This document shows positions 57,494-64,000 of a DNA stretch of 64,000 nt, one piece after another. A model generated the notes under the pieces. That model was not told where the DNA came from. It worked only from the letters and a program-made list of their open reading frames with translations, and did no database searches. Position 1 is the first letter of the stretch; each line of letters begins with the position of its first letter. Made by a program: the position numbers and the translations under genes. This stretch comes from Geopseudomonas aromaticivorans (GTDB taxonomy: Bacteria; Pseudomonadota; Gammaproteobacteria; Pseudomonadales; Pseudomonadaceae), in NCBI RefSeq assembly GCF_019097855.1, contig NZ_JAHRGL010000071.1:170445-234444 (forward strand), given 5' to 3'.

Positions 57494-58195
57494 GTGAACA
57501 AGGTTTGGTGGGTGCCGCTGGCGCTGTTGCTGCTGGCGGGGTGTGCGACTCCCGTGCAGCGTGGGTCGATTCCGGTGGTGGAAGCGGGCAAGCCGCTCGG
57601 CACCGGGGCGGTCGCGCGTGCGTCGGCCAGTGCGCCGCGGGTGACGCCGCAGGCACAGGCACAAGCGCTGCCGCAGGATTCCGGCGTGGTGGTCATGGTT
57701 CCCGGCGCGGCGGCCGGAGCACCGATCCAGACTTTCCCGGCGGGTGGGGTGTCGAGTGCGCCGATCAGCGTGGGCGGTGGTCTGGGCAGCTCGGGATCCG
57801 TTACGGCGCCGGCGCCGATGCCCGCGCCGATGGCCGGTTCCGGTGCGGTCACCCTGGCTGCCGACGAGCGGCTTGATGGTCCGGTGCTGGCGCTGCTGAC
57901 CTCGGCGCAGCAGATGGAGCGCAGCGGCAACCTGGCCGGCGCTTCGGCCAGTCTCGAGCGCGCGCAGCGCATCGCGCCGCGCGAGCCGCAGGTGCTCTAC
58001 CGCCTCGCCGAGGTGCGTCTGGCCCAGGGCGATCCGGCCCAGGCCGAGCAGTTGGCGCGCCGCGGCCTGAGCTATGCGGGCGGGCGGCCGGCGCTGCAGG
58101 CCAGTCTGTGGGAGCTGATCGCCCAGGCGCGAGAGCGGCAGGGCGATGCGGCTGGCGCCGCGCAGGCACGCCAGCGGGCCAAGGTGAACCTGTGA
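57494..58195 (+). CDS. lpoP: probable PBP1b activator lipoprotein LpoP
   Basis: 233 aa from GTG 57494, preceded by AAGGGGA. The lipoprotein signal MNKVWWVPLALLLLAGC has its lipid Cys at 17. A Pro/Ala/Gly/Ser-rich flexible stretch (about 18-125) could span the periplasm. The C-terminal part (about 130-233) has TPR-like helices (LLTSAQQMERSGNLAGASAS, RLAEVRLAQGDPAQAEQLAR). LpoP, the P. aeruginosa lipoprotein that activates PBP1b, has this build. Location directly behind mrcB supports the call. Residue 3 (Lys) is compatible with outer-membrane sorting. Confidence 0.82.
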   Translation: MNKVWWVPLALLLLAGCATPVQRGSIPVVEAGKPLGTGAVARASASAPRVTPQAQAQALPQDSGVVVMVPGAAAGAPIQTFPAGGVSSAPISVGGGLGSSGSVTAPAPMPAPMAGSGAVTLAADERLDGPVLALLTSAQQMERSGNLAGASASLERAQRIAPREPQVLYRLAEVRLAQGDPAQAEQLARRGLSYAGGRPALQASLWELIAQARERQGDAAGAAQARQRAKVNL

Positions 58196-58524
58196 TGGAT
58201 GCGCGTCTGCCGGCCTTGGCCGATCAGCTGTTGTTGATCGAGCGTGAGCTGCGTCTGCTCGGCTGGTGGGGGAGCGTCATGCCGGCGGAGGAGCGGCTGG
58301 CCAGTCAGGAGCCGTTCTGCGTCGATAGCCTGGCGCTCGAGGAGTGGCTGCAGTGGATCTTCCTGCCGCGCATGAAGGCGATCATCGAGCAGGGCGCCGG
58401 CTTGCCGGGCGCCTGCGCGATCCGGCCGATGGCCGAGCAGTCCTGGCGCGCGGAGGGCACGCGGGTCGCGGCGTTGCTGGCGTCGCTGGCGGAGTTTGAC
58501 CGCTTGATCAATACGGCCGCCTGA
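58195..58524 (+). CDS. yqcC: YqcC family protein
   Basis: 109 aa small helical protein of the YqcC (DUF446) family: LLLIERELRLLGWWG, then PFCVDSLALEEWLQWIFLPRM, the conserved Trp-rich core. No catalytic motif is visible and the role is unknown. In E. coli yqcC lies beside the tRNA pseudouridine synthase truC. The ATG overlaps the lpoP stop (TGATG), so it is coupled to lpoP. Confidence 0.85.
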   Translation: MDARLPALADQLLLIERELRLLGWWGSVMPAEERLASQEPFCVDSLALEEWLQWIFLPRMKAIIEQGAGLPGACAIRPMAEQSWRAEGTRVAALLASLAEFDRLINTAA

Positions 58525-58534
58525 AGGCGGCCGT
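58513..58534. terminator. hairpin at the convergent yqcC/DUF4124 junction
   Basis: ACGGCCGCCT-GA-AGGCGGCCGT is a perfect ten-pair stem that spans the yqcC stop codon. No T run follows on either strand. Confidence 0.55.
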
Positions 58535-58562
58535 TGCATCATCGCTGGGTTGCGGTAGGGGA

Positions 58563-59006
58563 TTACTGACAGTTGTCGGCGATGGCCTTTTCCGTGGCAG
58601 CGATTTTCTCCTGACGCTCTTCTTCGCTGATTCGGCGCGCTTCGCCCTTTTTCTCTTCCACGCGCAGGCGCGGGTTGTTGCGCAGCTGCGCCAGGTTGGT
58701 GCGAAGAGTCGTGCAGTACTCGACGCGCTCCTTTTCCTTCTTCGCCACTTCCTCGCGCACTTTGGCGTCGATATCCGCCTGGCTTGGCGCTTGGTCTGCC
58801 GCGGGCGCTGCTGGAGGGGGGGTCTGAGCGGGCGATGGGGCGGGCGGCTGCTTGGCCGGCGGCACCACGCTGGCGGCGCCGGCCTGGGGTGGCTGGGCGG
58901 TGAAGTGGGTAACGCCCTGGGCGTCCACCCACTTGTAGATCTGTCCGGCGCAGGCAGTGCCGATGCAACCGAACAGCAGGCCGGCGAGGAGGAGTGTGCG
59001 ACGCAT
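58563..59006 (-). CDS. DUF4124 domain periplasmic protein
   Basis: 147 aa. A signal peptide (MRRTLLLAGLLFGCIGTACA) precedes the DUF4124 motif GQIYKWVDAQGVTHFTAQPP. A Pro/Ala-rich linker (about 50-80) follows, then a charged helical C-terminus with EEVAKKEKERVEYC and a terminal Cys. The start at 59006 places the signal peptide correctly; the frame is open to 59042. The role is unknown. It diverges from the ilvI leader. Confidence 0.82.
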   Translation of the reverse strand: MRRTLLLAGLLFGCIGTACAGQIYKWVDAQGVTHFTAQPPQAGAASVVPPAKQPPAPSPAQTPPPAAPAADQAPSQADIDAKVREEVAKKEKERVEYCTTLRTNLAQLRNNPRLRVEEKKGEARRISEEERQEKIAATEKAIADNCQ

Positions 59007-59115
59007 GCTGGGTCCTTGTCTGAAGAGGGAATGCTCGGGCAACTATACCCAAAAGCGGGCTCCCGCCATTCTGCGCTGGGTCACAGCCGCACGGGCGGAT
59101 GGCATGAACTTCGGC

Positions 59116-59144
59116 TTGACTTGCCTGCGGCTAATCCGAACAAT
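59116..59144 (+). promoter_or_regulatory. possible sigma-70 promoter of ilvI
   Basis: TTGACT (59116-59121), a 17-base spacer and AACAAT (59139-59144, four of six matches). Transcription would start near 59151, leaving a leader of about 255 bases before ilvI. Confidence 0.45.
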
Positions 59145-59150
59145 CTACGA

Positions 59151-59405
59151 TTCGCTGTGGTGAGCTTGATAGTTTCCGGCTCCTCGGCAGACCATGAGGT
59201 GCACACCCGCGCCGCCCAAGCCAGGCCCTGTCACGCGTTACCTCGCGCCGGGGTGGGATTCTCCGTGACACGAGGAGGCTCCCGATACTTGCTAAGTCAG
59301 CAGCTGACGTCGCAGGCGACCACCGTCGCCCATGCTCTGCCTGGCAGTTAACCGAACTTCGGTCGCCCCTCCGAGGGTGTTTCTCAGGCGTTCTAGAGGT
59401 GAAAC
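59151..59405 (+). other. long untranslated leader of ilvI
   Basis: About 255 bases with no convincing gene. Small stems include ACCG-AACTT-CGGT (59351-59363) and CCCT-CCG-AGGG (59367-59377) just before the ribosome-binding region, and CCTCG/CGAGG arms enclosing about 27 bases near 59246-59283. No Leu/Val/Ile-rich leader peptide is seen. The adjacent 59007-59115 holds only the divergent start of the DUF4124 gene. Confidence 0.4.
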
Positions 59406-61130
59406 GTGGAGCTTTTATCAGGCGCTGAAATGATCGTCCGCTTCCTGCGCGACGAAGGCGTGAAGTACATCTACGGGTACCCGGGTGGTGCCGTTCTGCA
59501 TATCTACGATGCCCTTTTCAAGGAAAAGGCCATTGAGCATATTCTGGTCCGCCACGAGCAGGCAGCTACCCACATGGCCGATGGCTATGCCCGCGCGACC
59601 GGCAAGGCTGGCGTGGTGCTGGTGACCTCCGGCCCGGGGGCGACCAATGCGATTACCGGCATTGCCACGGCCTACATGGACTCGATCCCCATGGTGGTGC
59701 TGTCCGGCCAGGTGCCGAGCACCATGGTGGGTACCGATGCCTTCCAGGAAACCGACATGGTCGGCATTTCCCGACCGATCGTGAAGCACAGCTTCATCAT
59801 CAAGCATCCCGCGGAAATCCCCGAGGTGCTGAAGAAGGCCTTCCATATCGCCGAGTCCGGTCGTCCCGGCCCGGTGGTGGTGGATATTCCCAAGGACATG
59901 ACCAACCCGAGCGACAAGTTCGAGTACGTCTACCCGAAGAAGGTCAAGCTGCGCTCCTACGGCCCGGCCGTGCGCGGCCACTCCGGCCAGATCCGCAAGG
60001 CCGCCGAAATGCTGCTGGCCGCCAAGCGTCCGGTGGTTTACTCCGGCGGCGGCGTGATCATGGGCAATGCCTCGGCGACGCTGACCGAACTGGCGCGCAT
60101 GCTCAACCTGCCGGTGACCAACACCCTGATGGGCCTGGGCGGCTATCCGGGCAGCGATCGCCAGTTCCTCGGCATGCTCGGCATGCACGGCAGCTATACC
60201 GCCAACCTGACCATGCACCACGCCGACGTGATCCTCGCCGTCGGTGCGCGTTTCGATGACCGGGTGATCAATGGGGCGTCGAAGTTCTGCCCGAACGCCA
60301 AGATCATCCACATCGATATCGATCCGGCGTCGATCTCCAAGACCATCAAGGCCGATGTGCCGATCGTTGGTCCGGTGGACAGCGTGCTGACCGAGATGGT
60401 CGCGATTCTCAAGGAAATCGGCGAGAAGCCGAACGCGGAGGCGCTGGCCAGCTGGTGGAAGCAGATCGAGGAGTGGCGTGGTAGTCGCGGTCTGTTCCCC
60501 TATGACAAGGGCGACGGCAGCATCATCAAACCGCAGACTGCGGTCGAGACGCTCTACGAGGTCACTCGTGGAGATGCCTTCGTCGCTTCCGATGTCGGCC
60601 AGCACCAGATGTTCGCCTCGCAGTACTACAAGTTCGACAAGCCCAATCGCTGGCTCAATTCCGGCGGTCTCGGCACGATGGGCTTCGGTCTGCCGGCGGC
60701 CATGGGCGCCAAGCTGAACTTCCCAGATGTCGACGTTGCCTGCGTGACCGGCGAGGGCAGCATCCAGATGAATATTCAGGAGCTGTCGACCTGCCTGCAG
60801 TACGGCCTGCCGGTGAAGATCGTCAACCTGAACAACGGTGCGCTGGGCATGGTGCGCCAGTGGCAGGACATGGTGTACAGCGGCCGCCATTCGCACTCCT
60901 ACATGGAGTCGCTACCGGACTTCATGAAGCTGGCCGAGGCCTATGGCCACGTCGGGATGCGCATTACCGAACTCAAGGACCTCAGACCGAAGATGGAAGA
61001 GGCCTTTGCGCTCAAGGATCGCCTGGTGTTCCTGGATATCCAGGTGGACGTCAGCGAGCACGTATACCCGATGCAGATTCGTGACGGCTCCATGCGCGAC
61101 ATGTGGCTGAGCAAGACGGAGCGCACCTGA
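59406..61130 (+). CDS. ilvI: acetolactate synthase large (catalytic) subunit
   Basis: ThDP enzyme making acetolactate and acetohydroxybutyrate, the first common step to valine, leucine and isoleucine. It is 574 aa from GTG 59406, with GAGGTGAA at 59395-59402. The catalytic Glu is in [17 protein letters not shown]. The FAD-type middle domain includes [15 protein letters not shown]. The ThDP motif reads [10 protein letters not shown], with Glu where GDG is usual, then [13 protein letters not shown]. ilvH follows two bases after the stop. Confidence 0.97.
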   Translation: MELLSGAEMIVRFLRDEGVKYIYGYPGGAVLHIYDALFKEKAIEHILVRHEQAATHMADGYARATGKAGVVLVTSGPGATNAITGIATAYMDSIPMVVLSGQVPSTMVGTDAFQETDMVGISRPIVKHSFIIKHPAEIPEVLKKAFHIAESGRPGPVVVDIPKDMTNPSDKFEYVYPKKVKLRSYGPAVRGHSGQIRKAAEMLLAAKRPVVYSGGGVIMGNASATLTELARMLNLPVTNTLMGLGGYPGSDRQFLGMLGMHGSYTANLTMHHADVILAVGARFDDRVINGASKFCPNAKIIHIDIDPASISKTIKADVPIVGPVDSVLTEMVAILKEIGEKPNAEALASWWKQIEEWRGSRGLFPYDKGDGSIIKPQTAVETLYEVTRGDAFVASDVGQHQMFASQYYKFDKPNRWLNSGGLGTMGFGLPAAMGAKLNFPDVDVACVTGEGSIQMNIQELSTCLQYGLPVKIVNLNNGALGMVRQWQDMVYSGRHSHSYMESLPDFMKLAEAYGHVGMRITELKDLRPKMEEAFALKDRLVFLDIQVDVSEHVYPMQIRDGSMRDMWLSKTERT

Positions 61131-61132
61131 TC

Positions 61133-61624
61133 ATGCGACACATCATTTCCCTGCTCCTGGAAAACGAACCCGGCGCGCTGTCGCGTGTGGTCGGCTTGTT
61201 CTCCCAGCGCAACTACAACATCGAAAGTCTGACTGTGGCGCCGACCGAGGACCCGACCCTGTCGCGTTTGACGCTGACCACCATCGGTCATGACGAGGTG
61301 ATCGAGCAGATCACCAAGAACCTCAACAAGCTGATCGAAGTGGTCAAGCTGGTCAATCTGTCGGAAAGTGCGCACATCGAGCGCGAGCTGATGCTGGTCA
61401 AGGTCAAGGCCACCGGTGCTCAGCGCGCCGAGATCAAACGCACCGCCGACATCTTTCGTGGCCAGATCGTGGATGTCACCAGCAGCGTCTATACCGTGCA
61501 GCTGGCCGGCACCAGTGACAAGCTCGACAGTTTCATCCAGGCCATCGGCACCGCGTCGATCCTGGAAGTGGTCCGCAGCGGTGTCACCGGCATCGCCCGC
61601 GGCGACAAGACGCTGACCATCTGA
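61133..61624 (+). CDS. ilvH: acetolactate synthase small (regulatory) subunit
   Basis: 163 aa ACT-domain regulatory subunit that binds valine for feedback inhibition and stimulates the large subunit. The N-terminal ACT domain has HIISLLLENEPGALSRVVGLF and the valine-site text QRNYNIESLTVAPTEDP. A second ACT-like domain ends the protein (ILEVVRSGVTGIARGDK). The ATG at 61133 comes right after the ilvI stop. Confidence 0.98.
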   Translation: MRHIISLLLENEPGALSRVVGLFSQRNYNIESLTVAPTEDPTLSRLTLTTIGHDEVIEQITKNLNKLIEVVKLVNLSESAHIERELMLVKVKATGAQRAEIKRTADIFRGQIVDVTSSVYTVQLAGTSDKLDSFIQAIGTASILEVVRSGVTGIARGDKTLTI

Positions 61625-61641
61625 TTTTGAACTAGGCCTGA

Positions 61642-62685
<1,044 letters not shown>

Positions 62686-62704
62686 GGTCTAGGGCGATGA
62701 AGAG

Positions 62705-62727
62705 ACGCGGCTACGGCCGCGTTTTTT
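62705..62727 (+). terminator. ilvIHC terminator
   Basis: ACGCGGC-TACG-GCCGCGT followed by TTTTT, 19 bases after ilvC. Confidence 0.93.
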
Positions 62728-62827
62728 CTGTCCGCTATTCTGCTATAAAGCCGTCGGTGACCGATCTGCGGGCAGAGTTCTGGGGGTTCCGGTCAGTCGA
62801 ATGTCATTCCGATCAAGGTGTTTATCC

Positions 62828-63655
62828 ATGAGCGAACAACCCGGTGAGCCGAGCAAGGCGCCAGAAAGCGACAGCCTGCTGCCGATCGATGAGCATGTCG
62901 AAGAGGGGCAGGATGCAGAGGGGCGCAAAGTCAGGCATCGTGGGGTCTACCTGCTACCCAATCTGTTCACTACAGCCAATCTGTTTGCCGGTTTCTTTTC
63001 GATAGTCAGTGCGATGAACGGCAAATACGAGGTTGCGGCCATCGCAATCTTTGTCGCCATGCTGCTGGATGGGTTGGATGGGCGCGTGGCGCGCATGACC
63101 AACACCCAGAGCGCTTTTGGCGCCGAGTACGACTCGCTGTCGGACATGGTTGCCTTCGGTCTGGCACCTGCTTTGCTGGCCTACAAGTGGGCGCTGTCCG
63201 GTCTCGGTAATGTCGGGTTGACCGTTTCCTTCATCTACGCGGCCTGTGCGGCATTGCGTCTGGCGCGCTTCAATACCCAGATTGGCAAGGTAGACAAGCG
63301 TTACTTCATCGGCCTGGCCAGTCCTGCGGCTGCCGGGGTGGTGGCAGGCATGGTTTGGGCGCTGAAGGACCTGGGGGTCGACGGCGTGGACATGTCGTTG
63401 GTCGTCGTGTTGCTGTTTGCTCTTCTGGTGGCTGCAGCTGGCGCGTTGATGGTCAGTAACATCAAATACTACAGTTTCAAAGATTTCGATCTGAAAGGGC
63501 GAGTACCCTTCGTGGCGATTCTGGTGGTGGTGTTGGTATTCGCGGTGATTTTCAGCGACCCGCCGCGGATTCTTCTGCTGATTTTTCTGGCTTATGCAGC
63601 CTCCGGCCCAGCACAGCGCCTGCTGCAGGTGCGTCGACGCAAGCAGGTTGAGTGA
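62828..63655 (+). CDS. pssA: CDP-diacylglycerol--serine O-phosphatidyltransferase
   Basis: Makes phosphatidylserine, the precursor of phosphatidylethanolamine, in the inner membrane. It is 275 aa, the multi-span CDP-alcohol type. The full family motif is present: DGRVAR, then eight residues to G, then EYDSLSD with the metal Asp residues. Several membrane segments follow (for example NVGLTVSFIYAACAALRLA, SLVVVLLFALLVAAAGALM). A hydrophilic N-terminus of about 45 residues is present. The ATG at 62828 (MSEQPGEPSKAPESD) has no strong ribosome-binding site. Confidence 0.94.
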   Translation: MSEQPGEPSKAPESDSLLPIDEHVEEGQDAEGRKVRHRGVYLLPNLFTTANLFAGFFSIVSAMNGKYEVAAIAIFVAMLLDGLDGRVARMTNTQSAFGAEYDSLSDMVAFGLAPALLAYKWALSGLGNVGLTVSFIYAACAALRLARFNTQIGKVDKRYFIGLASPAAAGVVAGMVWALKDLGVDGVDMSLVVVLLFALLVAAAGALMVSNIKYYSFKDFDLKGRVPFVAILVVVLVFAVIFSDPPRILLLIFLAYAASGPAQRLLQVRRRKQVE

Positions 63656-63912
63656 GTGTGTTCTGGAAGAAGCGCTGACCGCTGCACCGAAACTCTGTGA
63701 CTCGCCTGTTTCCAGTAGCAAGCTGAACCCGAGCTCCTGACAATCAATGGCTTGTGTTCTATGTCTGAATGGCAGGCGCTGGCAAGATGAAGGTCTCGCC
63801 AGCGCTGTCGGCGATTGGCGAAAAGTGTAGCGGGGGGTGTTGACATCGGTGCTCAGGGCTGTATGATTCAACTCCTCGCTGCAGCAGCCTCCGGGTTGAA
63901 GCTAGCGCAAGT
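63656..63912 (+). other. gene-free stretch before the rrn promoter
   Basis: No convincing gene. One inverted repeat (GCGCTGGC 63776-63783 and GCCAGCGC 63798-63805) lacks a T run. The rest is untranslated DNA between pssA and the rrn control region. Confidence 0.6.
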
Positions 63913-63972
63913 GGTTGAAACGAAAAGAAATTTTCACGAAACGCTTGACAGGTTGTAAGGCTGCTGTAGAAT
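63913..63972 (+). promoter_or_regulatory. rRNA operon P1-type promoter
   Basis: TTGACA (63945-63950, exact) and TAGAAT (63967-63972) with a 16-base spacer. Upstream lies an A/T-rich UP-like stretch (63915-63940, with AAACGAAAAGAAATTTT). The discriminator after the -10 is GC-rich (TCGCGGCC), as expected for ppGpp/DksA-controlled stable-RNA promoters. In P. aeruginosa pssA lies a short way upstream of a 16S gene, which would start beyond the window. Confidence 0.82.
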
Positions 63973-64000
63973 TCGCGGCCTCGGTTGAGACGAAACACTG

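Noticed and set aside
59195-59270. Short frame starting MRCTPAPPKPGP in the ilvI leader
   Set aside because: Pro-rich with no branched-chain codons and no ribosome-binding site.
59332-59433. Possible leader peptide MLCLAVNRTSVAPP... before ilvI
   Set aside because: Not enriched in Leu/Val/Ile runs, overlaps the ilvI start and has no ribosome-binding site; chance frame.

Overview
The window is about 64 kb of GC-rich core chromosome from a gammaproteobacterium. It is almost certainly a Pseudomonas (sensu lato). The evidence is gene content and order, which follow the P. aeruginosa chromosome as I remember it: recN/grpE-dnaK-dnaJ-dapB-carAB-greA, rlmE-ftsH-folP-glmM-tpiA-secG-tRNAs-rimP-nusA-infB-rbfA-truB-rpsO-pnp, acs-pgi-panDCB-folK-pcnB, crcZ-cbrB-cbrA, gluQ-dksA, a phu remnant, a CbpA-like gene, mrcB-lpoP, ilvIHC-pssA and then an rrn promoter. 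I see no insertion sequence, prophage, integron or CRISPR array. The species cannot be named from the sequence alone.

Region 1 (1-6.0 kb) is stress and chaperone genes. recN (LexA box) diverges from grpE-dnaK-dnaJ, where grpE and dnaK each have a sigma-32-type promoter. Region 2 (5.2-18.1 kb) is metabolism and RNA/envelope housekeeping: dapB, carAB with a strong leader hairpin, greA, yhbY/rlmE, ftsH, folP, glmM, tpiA, secG. Region 3 (18.1-27.1 kb) is the translation and RNA-decay cluster: tRNA-Leu(GAG), initiator tRNA-fMet, rimP-nusA-infB-rbfA-truB-rpsO-pnp. Two of its spacers carry 7-base-period repeats that fold on themselves.

Region 4 (27.2-46.7 kb) lies on the minus strand. It holds a DUF2845 protein, a large DUF748/AsmA-like protein, an RlmI-like methyltransferase, acs, pgi, panBCD, folK, pcnB, the catabolite-control RNA crcZ with its sigma-54 promoter, cbrB, cbrA, the small membrane gene cbrX overlapping cbrA, gluQ and dksA. 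CbrA/CbrB would activate crcZ. CrcZ carries six clusters of the A-rich motif that titrates Hfq/Crc, so sensor, regulator and output RNA are all in one place.

Region 5 (46.9-55 kb) is mixed: an aminotransferase, sfsA, a Rieske protein, a haem-transport remnant (phuUVW without phuR/S/T), a cyclic-nucleotide-binding protein, a TfoX C-domain protein and a fused phosphotransferase/P-loop protein. Region 6 (55-64 kb) holds mrcB (PBP1b) with its probable lipoprotein activator lpoP and yqcC, a DUF4124 protein, ilvIHC, pssA, and a strong rrn-type promoter whose 16S gene lies beyond the window.

No wholly new system is evident. The items most worth a second look are crcZ and its promoter, cbrX, the carA leader, the heptad-repeat spacers, an FtsH whose peptidase half reads unlike its ATPase half, and the orphan phuUVW block.
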